Assembly: GCA_021234155.1 (NCBI GenBank)
Contig: JAJEKV010000030.1
Span: forward strand, 876,901-940,900
Reading direction: 5' to 3'
DNA length: 64,000 nucleotides
DNA from: Isoetes taiwanensis
Lineage: Eukaryota; Streptophyta; Lycopodiopsida; Isoetales; Isoetaceae
Shown here in pieces: positions 1 through 11,996 of this stretch (the first letter of the stretch is position 1; each line of letters starts with the position of its first letter). The notes under the pieces are model-generated. The model saw only the letters and a list, made by a program, of their open reading frames with translations, was not told the DNA's origin and did no database searches. The position numbers and the translations under genes were made by a program.

Positions 1-335
1 CAATGAAGGATTTAGCTAAACCAAGTAATAGATGGAAAGTGCAGCAAGTAAGGACAGCGAAAACTCACCTTATACCTGACTGCGAAGCATACGCATCATA
101 GTCTGGAGGAGCTCCACATCGCCGCCATTACACAGACATGAAATGAATCGAAAGCCAAAAAAAAGGATGACGTCATGGACCTATATTTTCCCATAACATT
201 ATTATTGGTCGATAGATTTAAGTGTTAAAAAATTGCTTGTTATTTATGCAAGCAATCTTACTAATGGATTTATTAATGATGCCTAATTGCTATCACATAC
301 ATTAAAATGCATTAAATGCAATTAATATAGACATA

Positions 336-612
336 TAAGGTGGCATTTAATATCATTGACTTTTTATCGACGGTCGAGATCAAATCCTAAAATCTGATGG
401 CCCAAATCAAAAGCCCCAAATAAGGGGCTTTTATCTGGGCCGTCATTCTCGCATGTTCAACGGCCTAGATGAATCCAGATTAAGCTCCACCCTTATGGAT
501 AGAGATTTGGGTGGCGCAACGTGGACCGTCCAGATCTGAGATCGACGGCTGGCGCTGCGACACCCAAATCTCTATCCATAAGGGGGCAGCTTAAGTTATT
601 TTATATATATAC
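336..612. repeat. Complex repeat unit with 24-bp foldback, copy 1
   Basis: The unit begins near a 'ggtggcattt' motif and contains 'tcgacggtcgagat'-type words. It has a short palindrome that reads GCCCC-AAATAA-GGGGC, then a perfect 24-bp inverted repeat (arms 490-513 and 561-584), and ends in an AT-rich tail. A second copy lies at 991-1,264. Related ends occur near 2,440-2,500, 25,160-25,270 and 26,020-26,070, where they also run into AT-rich satellite. It looks like a family-specific repeat, possibly the end of a non-autonomous element. No coding capacity was seen. Confidence 0.6.
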
Positions 613-990
613 TGAACTGATATACAAGTCTTTGTACTATCAGTGGGTTTATCAACTATGGTTTATGAACATTTGTAAGTAAAGTTCAAGATGAAGAAGA
701 TCAAGAGTAGAAGGATTTTTTATTTTATTTTTTTTCCTTCGAAACATCTAGGATGAAACATTAATTTTTTCTTGCCACCTCATCAGCCGCCTTGGCACCT
801 CATAAATATGACATTGAATGCCAATGCACTACATTTAACAACTGCGGTCAATCAATTAGAAATAAGCATCGACGGCTAAATTAAAAGCCCCAAACTTGCT
901 GCCACCTCATCACATGGCATTTATTACACTCAATATGCGTGGCGATATCTGGGCCATTCATGTCACACATTCAACGGCCGAGATCGGTCA

Positions 991-1264
991 TAATGTGGCA
1001 TTAAATGCAATTCCATATACCGATGGCTCGGATTAAATTCCCAAATCTAACGGTCTAAAACAAAAGCCCCAAATAAAGGGGCTTTTGATCTGGGTCGTCC
1101 ATCCAGCACATTCGACGGCCCAGATGAATCCAACTCAAGCTGGACCCTTATAAGTAGAGATTTGGGTGGCGCAACGTGGGCCATCCAGATCTGAGATCGA
1201 CGGCCGATGCGGCAACACCCAAATCCCTACTTATAAGGGGCAGCTTATATAATTGTATATATAC
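991..1264. repeat. Complex repeat unit with 24-bp foldback, copy 2
   Basis: This is a direct copy of the 336-612 unit. Foldback arms are 1,145-1,168 and 1,216-1,239. They pair except for one pyrimidine change, although three base pairs differ from copy 1 on both arms. See the finding on compensatory changes. Confidence 0.6.
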
Positions 1265-1379
1265 AAGAAATTTAATACGTCCTACGGCGCATTGTTCCAG
1301 TTTTAGCATGTTCTTACGGTGACCAACGATTCTATTGAGATTCTCTTGTGATTCCTCTATATTCTTCAACATTCTATGT

Positions 1380-1880
1380 ATTATATTTAGTACTCATGAA
1401 GATTCCCCTAGGTTCTCTTAGAATTTTCTATTTTGATTGAGGTGCTTACCCATGAGCATTTAAAACCTTCCAAAATAATCTATTTGGATCAGGTAACATT
1501 TTATTTTAAAATATTTTCTATTTTTTAGTGAGGTGCTTGCCCCTGAGCATCTAGAATATTTTTTTTTCAAGATTTATATTGTACACCTTTATTATGAAAC
1601 ATTTTAGAACATTCTATTGTAAGCTCTTTGCAAAATCTTAAAAAACTCTAAGATTTATCAAGATTTTTTTAAATTCCCTTAGATATTATGAAGATTCCCT
1701 TAGATTCAATTAGATTTTAAGAGATTTCGTTAGACTTGTATATTTTCTAGATTCTCTTACAATTTATGAGATTTCCTTATATTCCCTTTAATTCTCACGG
1801 ATTCCTTACATTTCTAGAAATTTCTAGAACATTTTAGAACTTTACGGAACATTTTGAAACTTTCAAAACATCCTAGAATA
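1380..1880 (+). repeat. AGATTC short-motif array
   Basis: Degenerate array in which AGATTC, or a close variant, recurs with CCCCT, TCTC or TATGA spacers. The same sequence family builds the arrays at 23,480-24,650, 25,277-25,440 and 26,740-27,600, and in reverse orientation 52,540-52,740. Open frames on the minus strand (repeats of E-S-Q-E-N-L-R) come from the repeat and are not genes. Confidence 0.6.
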
Positions 1881-2479
1881 TTATAGTCTATTTTATCTTA
1901 ATTAGAATATTACCCTTAAGTATATTTGAAACATAAATTATTCATAGAATTAATGCTTGGTCTAGTGGTTAGAGTGGGGGTTTGGGGGTTGAGGATCGGG
2001 GTTGAATCCCCTCAATAACATAAAAATTTTAAAAGCCTTTCCTTAAGGGCGAGCATTCAATATGAGCCTTAGGATCTTGGGACTCGATCAACGATCAAAA
2101 TCTCACCATATAAAAGCAATATGGTAGTAAGATTCATTACATATAATTTCTAAAGCCACGTGGGCCGGTAGGATGTGTTCCGAACCCCGTGGAGTCGGAT
2201 CTCGGGCCTGACCCGGTCGAGGATCGAATCAATCACGGGCCGTAGGGCATGGTGCATATTACATATGTAAACTCCCATGCCCCGGGCCGTAGGATCGTCC
2301 CAAACCCGTGGCCGTCCCGGATCTCGAGCGGACTGGCCGGATAAAGCTGTAAACATAAGAACATATATATAGATCGGATCGGATATCTGAGGGGTGCTTG
2401 GCAATGGCGAGATGATTTGCATTAGACCCGTCGATTTCCTGATCGGCCGGTCGAGATGAAAATCTCTATGGACAAGGGG

Positions 2480-3440
2480 GGTGCTTAGGTTATTGTATAT
2501 ATATTATGATATGATATGATATATATTATGATATAACTGACATATGATATGTATGAGATATATCATATATATGTTATAAGTGTCATATATCTTTAATATA
2601 TAAGATATATCATAATATATATCATATATGTCATATATCTCCTATATATAACATACGTCATAACATATATATCATATGTCATATATCTATTGCATATATG
2701 ACATATCATATAAATACGAAGTCATATGACATATATATGTCATGTCATATATCTGTTATATATGGGATATATCATATCAGGGTATATATATATAACTGAT
2801 ATATGATATGTATGAGATATATCATATATGTGTTATAAGTGTCATATATCTTTAATATATGAGATATATCATAATATATCTTCTATATATGACATACGTC
2901 ATAACATATATCATATGTCATATATCTATTGCATATATGACATATCATATAAATACAACATATATCATATGTCATATATCAATTGCATATATGACATATC
3001 ATATAAATACGAAGTCATATGACATATATATGTCATGTCATATATCTGTTATATATAGGATATATCATATCAGGGTGTATATATATAACTGATATATATG
3101 ACATATATATGTCATGTCATATATATGTTATATATGGGATATATCATATCAGGGTGTATATATATAACTGATATATGATATGTATGAGATATATCATATA
3201 TGTGTTATAAGTGTCATATATCTTTAATATATGATATATATCATAATATATCTCCTATATATGACATACGTCATAACATATATATCATATGTCATATATC
3301 TATTGCATATATGACATATCATATAAATACAACATATATCATATGTCATATATCTATTGCATATATGACATATCATATAAATACGAAGTCATATGACATA
3401 TATATGTCATGTCATATATCTGTTATATATGGGATATATC
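2480..3440. repeat. AT-rich satellite, unit about 260 bp
   Basis: Tandem array of nearly pure 'atatcatatgtcatat' words. The landmark 'ataactga' recurs near 2,533, 2,792, 3,085 and 3,164, giving full units of about 260-290 bp and one short unit of about 80 bp. A sub-block of about 54 bp ending 'cataaatac' is duplicated inside the second unit. The array is interrupted at 3,440 by a mobile element and resumes at 13,409. Words are strongly self-complementary, so long hairpins are possible. Confidence 0.8.
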
Positions 3441-3470
3441 AAGCATGATTTCATTAATTGGAGAAAATAA
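3441..3470 (+). repeat. Left terminal inverted repeat
   Basis: Begins immediately after the TATC target duplication at 3,437-3,440. It pairs with 13,379-13,408 (24 of 26 outermost bases). Confidence 0.8.
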
Positions 3471-3619
3471 CGCAATTTTGAGAGTTTTAAGCACACCTAA
3501 TTTGCTCAAGCACAAATACTTTCACCTAGTTCTCGAGCCCAAGAAACATGAGGTAATTAACGACACATATACATACAAATGATGTGTTATACTTGTACGT
3601 GTACATGATACTTGTAGAA

Positions 3620-3723
3620 GCCCAATAATGGCCCTACATTCTACACCAATAATTCACATCAATAATTTTACTTCACTATAAAAGCATTTCGATTTCGGTA
3701 AAAGAAGTCATTCATCTTCCATG
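3620..3723 (+). promoter_or_regulatory. Element promoter, copy 1 (TATA box and start)
   Basis: Contains 'ttcac' then TATAAAAG at 3,677-3,684, and a leader ending 'ttcatcttcc' directly before ATGG at 3,721. An independent diverged copy lies at 4,172-4,272 with the same TATA-to-ATG spacing (about 41-44 bp), which supports function in the parent element. The ORF that follows is short and stops after 17 codons. Confidence 0.5.
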
Positions 3724-4171
3724 GCCTCCTCGATGCCTGCGTCGAGCACATCAGATCTTTCAAGTGCTACTTGAGCTACAACGATCGGAATGAATGCGCA
3801 AAGAAATGGTGTTAATCTTGATCCATGGCTCCAATCAAAGGCCGATGGTCCCTTTAGTGCTTAAGAAGCTCACTTTCGTGTTAAAGTCCACATTTACTTG
3901 GCTTCCTCATCGGGAGATCTATGAAATTTGAATAAGCATCCACGAGCTTTGATGTTGATGATGAGTGAACCGTATTCCGCTAAGGATATAATAATGACAT
4001 GAAGTACCTATGAACTATGTATTACACTCAATGTTATCTCGATGATGACTCATTGTATTTGTTTATGATATAATAATGGTATGAAGCACCTATGAACTAT
4101 GTTTTAAAAAGCATACACATATCCATAACGAAAGATGTATTATAATTGTATGTATACAATGGGTCATACAC

Positions 4172-4272
4172 ACGCAATAATGGCGGTAAGTCTACCCCAA
4201 TAATTCACCTCAATAATTCTACTTCACTATAAAAGCTTCTCACTTAGGGCTAAAGTTCATTCATCTCCATGG
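4172..4272 (+). promoter_or_regulatory. Element promoter, copy 2
   Basis: Diverged duplicate of 3,620-3,723: TATAAAAG at 4,228-4,235, leader, then ATGG at 4,269. The duplicated block, about 540 bp apart, also includes a short coding stretch ending in a W-x-P-x-x-x-Y-E-like motif (see findings). Confidence 0.5.
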
Positions 4273-4849
4273 ATTTTTTTTCGCCTTCATCGGTTCACCA
4301 CATCGGCGATCAAGTGCTTTCAAATGAGCCACTTTCGATCTTGTTGGTTGCCTAGAGCGGGCATCTTCTTCTTGATCCCTACTAGCGAAGAAAAGCTTTG
4401 GTACCGGAGATTCGTTGCCCTACGTCAATTCGTGTTATGATCCATCCGATTTGGCTTCCGAGCATGAGCTATGAGATATCGGGGATCACTACTACAAGAT
4501 CCCGAAGATGAATGAATCACCGATTCAACATGTTATAGTGTAAGAGCTCTTATGTTAAGATGAAAAATGCAAGGCGTAATGAATAATAAATAGTCTATTG
4601 TAGTGATGTTATGGATAATAAATAGTCTATTGTGAAATGCTTTAATGCACGCGTGAGATTCAAGTTTCATCTCCATCCTCGGATGCCTCTTTAGCAAGCA
4701 ATTCATGTAGTGGATTCCTACAATAGGAGGGTATCACAACCAATAATGGCTTGGTTCCACAAACCAAGCATAGTCTATCGTTTTGAGAGGCCGATAGCGT
4801 GGTCCGTCATTAGAATTAGGCCTCCACTTCTTATGCTAGCCGATCATCG

Positions 4850-7800
4850 ATCTTGTTGGCGTGCGAGGTGCCTTTTCTAGCCACAGGGCTCCCACCAAGA
4901 AACAAAAACCTCGTTATAATGAGGCGATGGGATCTTGTATTGGATCCTCTTCCGCATCGCTACCCATGTAGGACATGCATCTGGCGGTCTTCTGAAGAAA
5001 CATACCTTCGTACATCTTGGTATGGGTCAAATATCTCCACTTTGCATTCTTGGGTTTATCCTTAGCGGGTCCAACATAGGCAAATGAGGGCGTCATATCG
5101 ATCGACACGAATAGATTGGACTCTTGAAGCACAACTTGCCTTGTTTGAGGCGAAGTTACGAATTTACGGATTGCCGGGGGTATTTCACCTGACCGCGCAT
5201 CGCACCACCGGTAGTCCATGACCTCGTTCATGTAGGTATTAGACCACGAGTTCACACCACCGGAGATGTTAGCCCAATGCATCATGTACTGCCCGCAATG
5301 GGCGACCTCAATGCTCCTATGTCCTTGAGGCATGTATATGGCGGCTTGGTCTGGGGCGAGCCAATCGATATCTTTGGCAAACCATTGTCATCGCTTTCCA
5401 CATCAGAATACCCTTTTCGGCAATCATTCTCTATGACCGGGTCTCATCTTGTAATACATTAATGGCCACCCATCATTCATGCGAGAACTTGAATAATAAG
5501 GGCTCCAGTGACCCACCAAGCGGTCCTTCTTATCGAGGGAATGTAACCTTTTACGAACCCCTTCCAATGGGGAACCCCGGTAACAAGGTATGGTGTCGGT
5601 GCCTTTGTGCTACATTCGGAAGAGTTGCATTGGTTACGGAATAGTTAGAGCATCCAGGCACTGCGCGTGCGTTGAATAGTTACCGAAGAGCGCATCAATG
5701 TCATCATGAGTGTGTGGCCTACCATCATGAAGCCTTTTTTGTATTTGATCAAAACACCCAACCACACAAGATAGGATAGATAGAGAAGAGATATCCGTTC
5801 TTGTTACGCCCCATGTGATTGTCTAGCTACAAGTAGAGCCTAGGTAACCTCTTAAATTAATGGGCTGGTTGCTTAGGAGGTGCTACAAAGTCTACCCTAG
5901 TGCAATTGTTTTTTTGTCCTCAACCCTCAAGACTATTTAGGAGTGCGGTTCCCCTATGCCCTCGGTAGAGCTTCTTCTCTCAAATGGCCCCAATTGTCTT
6001 GGAAGTGTCCTCCAGGTGTTTTGATAGCATGATTCAAGGAACCAACATGAAAATTTGAATCATCCTTCCAAAGGTCGAGTGAGAAATGTCCTAAGGCACA
6101 CTTGCCATGGCCATGCATCGAGTGCACCGATCCACGCTTAACTTTCAAGCGTTCACCTCTCCATACCTAGATTTGGCTAATTTCTCGATCTTGGAATCAT
6201 AGTCTTGTTTTGGTCCATCTTATCATGTATGATAGTGGCCTAGTCCGGTGATCGATGGGACAAAGCTCTCCATGACCGATCAAGCTCCTACAAGAAATGC
6301 AGAACGTCATGTGTTCCTTCCTTTCCATCCGCAATTCTCTTCTCTCTCCAGTGGATCTACGGTTTTAGCCATTTTTTCTCTTTTATTACAATACGAGGTC
6401 TTGCACTTGGAGAAAGGCTGTCCTCTTTGCTATTGCAACCTCTGGCGTGATTTTGCTTCCACCCACGTGAGAATGAAGAATGTGAGATGTGCTTGCGAGT
6501 CATCTCCATCACATTGGCGTCCACCTCTTGAAGAATGTCCTTTTTTAGTTGGGGACGGAGGGGGAGCCTCTTCACATTCTCTCTCACCCCTTCAAGAAGT
6601 GATTTTTCGATCGTGGGGCATCGTCTCTGCATTCTCATCTATGTACATAGAGAGTATGGCCTTCAGAGGAGAGTGTGAGGCCTCGGCTTTTAGGTGCCGA
6701 TGTTACCATGCTCGGCAACTCTGCGTGACCCAGCAAGGAAAAGTCTTCGCCACTTATAGAATGTGGACATTGGAATACCATAGGCTCTATGCCATGCTTT
6801 CAAGCATACACGCTTATTATTTGGCATCGGCTTACGGACCGGGCCGTTACGTGAGCAGGGCGTCCTAACATGTTGAAAACAAATGTGGTCTGTTGTCCCT
6901 CAAGCTTTCGCAAGTTCCAATAGAACCTAATGATCTGAGGCAATCTCGGTACGTTGAGAAGTTTGGCAAAGCATCTTAAGCATGCGGCCAGAGGCGAAGA
7001 CTTAAAGTCTAAAATGGAAGCTGGCTGGATGATTTTCTCTCGGCTTTATTGGCCACATGAGGTGAACGCGAGGTCAGGTTCACCATTCTATACATCCTCT
7101 TTGGTGCCTTTTAGGGCTCAATTTGCATGGCATAGGGTTACGCCTTCAATGGCCGGTGCGTTTTCGCAGTCTTTTATGAGTGTTGACGGCAACATTGTCT
7201 ACTAACACCAAAGCAATCGGCCACCTCACGTCGTCGGTGCAAGCTGTGGCATTTCGGCACATGCTTGGCATCGCATGGTCTACCCTATCGGCATAGGGAA
7301 TGTCTTCATTATGGTTCTTTGCCAAGTATTCTTCTCCCAATCTCATGTCACCCAAACTGATTTTGATTAGGGTCAATGAAGATGATCACCCCAAAGGGCA
7401 TATGGAATGTTGCGGCGGTCATGGAGTAGCGTGCAACTTTTTCTCTACTAGCTCGTCCCTTGAAATGCCTCGAAAGTTATTCCGCGGAAGGGCTTTAGGT
7501 GCTTGCAACCTTGACCAATCAATTTTTTAATGCATGCGGTGGTGTGGATATTTCGAGGTTCTTGTGTAAGGGTAGCTATCCACTCACGGCCACAAAATAA
7601 AACTCCCTAAAGAATCGCGAAAGTGTTGTAAATTAGGTTCGGGAAATGGCAAACCAATGCTTGGCCGAGAATAAGTTCCATAGACACTACTACGCTATCT
7701 CGGCAAGGGCAAGTTGTGGTGCTTGTCGAGAAGGCATGTACTTTCCTCGCCCACTTTGACTCCATGGAATAGTATGGACTTCGAGGCTGACCATGTACGC

Positions 7801-7870
7801 AAGCACAATGGGCGTTATTGCTCGAGAAAAGCCACCGCGATGTCCACAGAGCACTTTCAAGCAACCAACT
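4850..7870 (-). pseudogene. DUF7869-like transposase remnant (copy A)
   Basis: Decayed minus-strand coding region. Recognition comes from its match to the better-preserved copy B at 39,406-42,385. At 6,148-5,954 the frame has a G-H-F-S-L-D-L-W motif matching G-H-F-S-L-E-L-W of copy B. At 5,333-4,914 it has Y-V-G-P-A-K-D-K-P matching Y-V-G-P-K-K-D-R-P. At about 6,570-6,460 it has I-S-H-S-S-F-S-R-G-W matching I-S-Q-T-S-F-S-R-L-W. The order of matches is colinear. Frames change repeatedly and stops interrupt, so no protein is made from this copy. The longest plus-strand ORF here (6,248-6,868) overlaps these matches and is a shadow. As the only transposase-like sequence in the 10-kb TIR element, it is the best candidate for its mobility gene. 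Confidence 0.6.
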
Positions 7871-7988
7871 TCAAGCAAGAGCGGCTTCCGTTAGCCCGGA
7901 CAAACCAAGTTCAAGCAAGGGCGTGGTTAGCGGGGATCGCGAGGCTGCGATCTTCTAGAGCAAGCAGATACCATAGTCTAGATTATAC

Positions 7989-8189
7989 GTACCTTAGTCT
8001 AGATTATGCTGCGCAAGATCGCCTTCGCGATCCGGACGAGTACTAGCTGTGTCTAGGGATGACCTGCGGGAGAAGTAGATGAATCAATAAGCATAGATGG
8101 GTAACTTTATGGGAGAGCATTAAATGGTACCTTAGTCTAGAATATGTTCGGCAAGATCGCCTTCGCGATCCTGATGACTGCTAGCTGTG
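7989..8189. repeat. Tandem duplication carrying a GC palindrome
   Basis: A block of about 60 bp at 7,989-8,050 recurs at 8,129-8,189. Each copy contains GATCGCCTTCGCGATC, which can fold on itself, and ends in 'ctagctgtg'. Similar GC-rich palindromes occur elsewhere in the element (9,130, 10,511, 13,049, 13,150). Confidence 0.6.
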
Positions 8190-8796
8190 CCGTAAGGATC
8201 ACCTGTATCAGAGGAAGATGAATGACATCAACGCCTACAAACATGAACATCTTAAGAATTGTTGATAGAGGCAATCTATATTCCCAAATTAGAACGGGAT
8301 TTCATTTACCAGACACAAAGAAGGGGTGCATGCGGTAGATTTAACTGAAAACACAGTTTAATGAATGAACTTGCATGTCTTTGGCCTTCAATGAATTCTA
8401 CAACGTCAAATATGCTTGGATGCCTTGAAATTCATCCGAGCGCCATTGTAATCCACCATAGCGCCTTCAATTTAACTCCGGCGCCTCGAACAACTCCTTC
8501 CCAAGCTTTGCAACAATGAAAGTCTTGGAGGGTCTTACCGCAATTGAAATGGATTTGAATTTCAAAATGTTGTCCTTGGTAGGGACCTTTTTATGCCCTA
8601 ATGTCCCCTGTCCTATCAATTTAAAGCCCCGACATGCCGTGGGTGATTTCTTTGTCCTTTCCACCGCCCCTACGGTCACTCTCACACAAATTCTCCCATC
8701 ACGTTGCCAAAGGTGGGGTTGCTTTTTGGGGAATGGTGGAATATCTTGCTTATATCATAATGGCCTTGATCATCATAATGGCCCGAATCATAATGG

Positions 8797-8826
8797 CGAA
8801 CTCTATAAAAAGAGGCGTTCATTTTC
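8797..8826 (+). promoter_or_regulatory. TATA-type promoter candidate upstream of methyltransferase-like region
   Basis: Reads 'gcgaactctataaaaagagg' followed by 'cgttca'. A near copy at 11,435-11,462 reads 'gcgaactataataaagaggc' followed by 'gttca'. Both are followed by a 'gcgcctctgc' word. It lies ahead of the plus-strand coding remnants that start near 9,590. Confidence 0.35.
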
Positions 8827-9589
8827 ACGATCACCCTCGCCGAAAATTTCTAGCCCTCGGCAAATTACTAAGCGCCTTCCAGAGAATTTCTAAGCGCCAT
8901 CATGTCTCGGCGCCTCTGCCCTCGGAGAAGGTAATTTCCGCAATTTTTTAGCATAGGTATGCGCCATAGTTTGCTACCATGTCTTTTTAGGATAGTTAGA
9001 TGGTCGACGAGGATCGTGACGCGATAGTTGCGACCACGACCTTTCCTCTTTTCGAAAGGTAGTGCTCAAGACTATTGCGCCGCGATAGTGGCGACCATTT
9101 TATATAAAATGTAATACCATTTGTTCAGTGAAGAACGCGGCCGCGTTCTTGCCAAAGATAATGGTGACGAACACCCTTTCTTAGTTAGCTCTTGATCAAT
9201 AGGATCGACGCGATCTTTATGAACACCTTCTTCCAATACTAGTGTATCTAACACGTGTTCAATTGCTTACGCAACCCTCGACCTATTCCAAGCGGGCCCA
9301 ATGTAGAACCGTCGTAATTGTCACACCCAGATAAAAAGGAAGTGGTGTGTTGAAATTTCGGAGCAAAACCTCATGTCTTTGGAGACCGCCAAAGAAAGGA
9401 CTTGTGTTTGTTCTCGAGGAATGGCAAGGGTCGAGAAGATTACGAAGCAGACTAGATATAGTTATTGCTATGTGGGAAGGTACCAAAATAATGTCTGAGG
9501 ATGCAATAATTTGCGGCGTAGAAGATACTCATCACTGCCGGTTTGTGGATACGTTTTGAGATGGCGTAATTATGATCCATCCATTATGA

Positions 9590-11192
9590 TTGCGCAGTAA
9601 AGTCAACAAACCAAACAAGCGGCGAGGGATGCCCACCGGTGCTAAAGGGATTTGTTTGGATATTGCCGCCCTCTATGATTCCTTAAGTTTGTCGGGTATA
9701 AAGTGCAACAGGGATATATTTGTTGGATTTAGCATGTGCAGAAAGGGTCTTTCAGCTGATAAGAAACCTCCTTCTGCTGCTTTGAAGGCTACTAAGGACA
9801 ACAAACTGCCTTCAAGGATGGACACCAACTGGCTGAGAGCTGTTGCAAAGAAGAGATCCGTGGCCCCTTTGCAGGCTATTGGCGAACCATCCACTCCAAA
9901 GGATCTTTGTAGTGCCCATGGAGGCAAATGTTGTTGTTCCTTCCAAAATCTTTGTAGCCCCTCAACAAATGTTGGTTGTTACTGCCGGTAGTGGACCCTT
10001 AAACTCAGGTCATGCTTTTGATCGCTCCCGCCCGAGACTCGAGGCACTAGAAGAACGACCATCACGGAGGATCGGGCCATTCAAGATAAAGATTCTAAAA
10101 GGCGAGCGGCGGATGGCCGGTGCGCAACCTTCGACATCTTCTACTCCTTCCTCCTCCACTAAACCAACACCTACCGACCCACTTATTGACTGGAAAACCC
10201 GATCCCCAAATGCCGGGCGATTTGAAGTTTAATCCAAATGAAGAAAAGCGGCTCGAGACAGGCGACATCCAAGCTCGAGGAGTTCAAAAGATATTACCCA
10301 ATGGGTGTAAACTGGTTCCAAAGGGTGAGCATTTTTCGACATGAGCGACTCCGCTAATATGACACATAGAGTCCGGTCAAATGACCATGTACAGACACTG
10401 ATAAAAAGCTTCAAGAAATACCCCACGGCATTTGATCCTTTAACAAGGTCTGTTACATCATATTTATTTCTTTCTTGGCATATTGGTTATATATATAAAT
10501 ATACTCAACCGGATCGCGGTCGCGATCTTCGTGAACAACTTCTTGCACTGACTAGTGTATCTCGGTCACTTGCAAGAAATTAGTCACTTGGTCGCGCCCA
10601 GAAGAACTGGCAAACAAGAAATTTTTTATTATTTCTGGTAATCACAGCATTTTTGCTGCACAGTTTTTATGCACATGCGTGGGCAATGTCGAGCAAAGGT
10701 TGGAATTTGCGAAAGCATATGCAAAAAGAAGAAGTCGTGTATTAAATGGTAACCTCTCCAACAAGGAATACATTCAGATTTCTATACAGTGCAACGACGT
10801 AATCGCAGAAACAGTATACAAAGAACCACTGATAGAAAAGCTCCAACAACTAAGAAACCAGCACAAGGCATTCGGATGTCCTCCATAAGGGCCAACAGGA
10901 CCTGCAGTGACATCCGCCTGGAAGGTATGTTTTTCGTTTCTTTGCTCAGGATTTTGTCGAGGTGGCTACCACGACTTTGAAGGTTAAGGAACTGAAGGAT
11001 GAGAAGCAGTTCCTTTTTATGCAAGAATCTTCCTGGTCTAAACTCGTAGAAGTTGTCAACAAATGGGCAAGCCGAAAAGCTCACGATGATCGGGGAATTA
11101 CCAGAGAACCTTCAAAGGATTTCTTCAACAAGACATTCCTAAAGAAACCTACGAGGAATGAACAATGCCGAGGTAAGCCAATTGATGGATGA
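9590..11192 (+). pseudogene. N-terminal coding remnants upstream of methyltransferase-like domain
   Basis: Several plus-strand stretches look coding but do not join in one frame: 9,590-9,991; 10,120-10,440 (contains N-M-T-H-R-V-R-S-N-D-H-V); 10,679-10,888 and 10,962-11,192, which are lysine/glutamate-rich and helical. A plausible splice donor follows 'taacaag' at about 10,447. I do not recognise the family of these parts. Their position and strand make them the probable N-terminal half of the protein whose methyltransferase-like C-terminal part lies at 11,997-12,380. No D/N-P-P-Y catalytic motif is visible. They lie inside the 10-kb TIR element and were probably part of it when it inserted. 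Confidence 0.4.
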
Positions 11193-11996
11193 AATCTTAC
11201 AGGGCAAGGTTTTCTTGAAAGTGCACGCAAGGATATGCAGGACGTTTTAATTGCAGTTAGAGGGCTCTAGACATCGTAACACTTTCACTCATGCGTCGTG
11301 AAGTGTTATCATATGCCAATTCTATCTCGGAGAAGCTATACAATAATTTTGAAGAGTTGGCTTCATGTTTTCCGTGAGTCAGTCCCGAGCAACGTCTCTG
11401 GATATTGCGGAATACGTGATTTCGAATACGTCCAAAGCGAACTATAATAAAGAGGCGTTCAAGTGTAACCGCGCCTCTGCTTTTTGGAAGCTATTTTTGC
11501 TATAATGAGGCGAGGAAAGAGGCTAGGAAAATGAAAGAGAAGCAAAGTCGCGCAAGTCACAAAACGGCATCCTTGTGTGCCATGACGGTGGTTTAAAAAT
11601 GCCGGTTTGATTTTTGTTGACATCGCGTAGTTTTTCCATCTGTGGGATGTGAAAAAAAATACGATTTTTTTAGCAGAGTTGCAGGCATGACACATGCAAA
11701 AGTGTACCATATAGTCATGTTTCTCGGTCGGCACATTTGCCAAACTTGTTTGTCTGCGATCTTAGCCGGATACAAAGGTAGCTCCCATGTTTCCCTAGGG
11801 GCTTATGAAGAGAAAGGATGGGAGAGCAAAAAAATATAAAAGAATTCCAGTATTATGTCAGCCATGTGACAATAAACAGGAGTGACGTTCGGGTCTTTGC
11901 CGTTAAGCCCAACTTGAGCTGCGGTGACTCAAGTCACTAAAGCACCACAAAGCACTCCTCTTCCAAAATATCCGATTACGGGCGACGAAGAGGTAG

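Noticed and set aside
402-436. Rho-independent terminator-like GCCCC-AAATAA-GGGGC with T-run
   Set aside because: The stem-loop is part of the foldback repeat family (also near 1,062), in a eukaryotic context without an adjacent gene.
1940-2060. tRNA-like stretch ('tggtctagtggttagagtgg')
   Set aside because: It looks like the 5' part (D-arm and A box) of a tRNA and may be a SINE head, but no acceptor-stem partner or T-arm with 'gttcgaatc' in the right spacing could be folded. Left uncalled.
2828-3448. ORFs of Tyr/Ile/His codons in the satellite
   Set aside because: Caused by tandem AT repeats. They have the same composition in every copy and no coding signal.
6248-6868. 206-codon plus-strand ORF
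   Set aside because: It overlaps the opposite-strand transposase relic, which has clear motif matches to copy B. The plus-strand translation has no domain and is Ser/Cys-rich, so it is a shadow.
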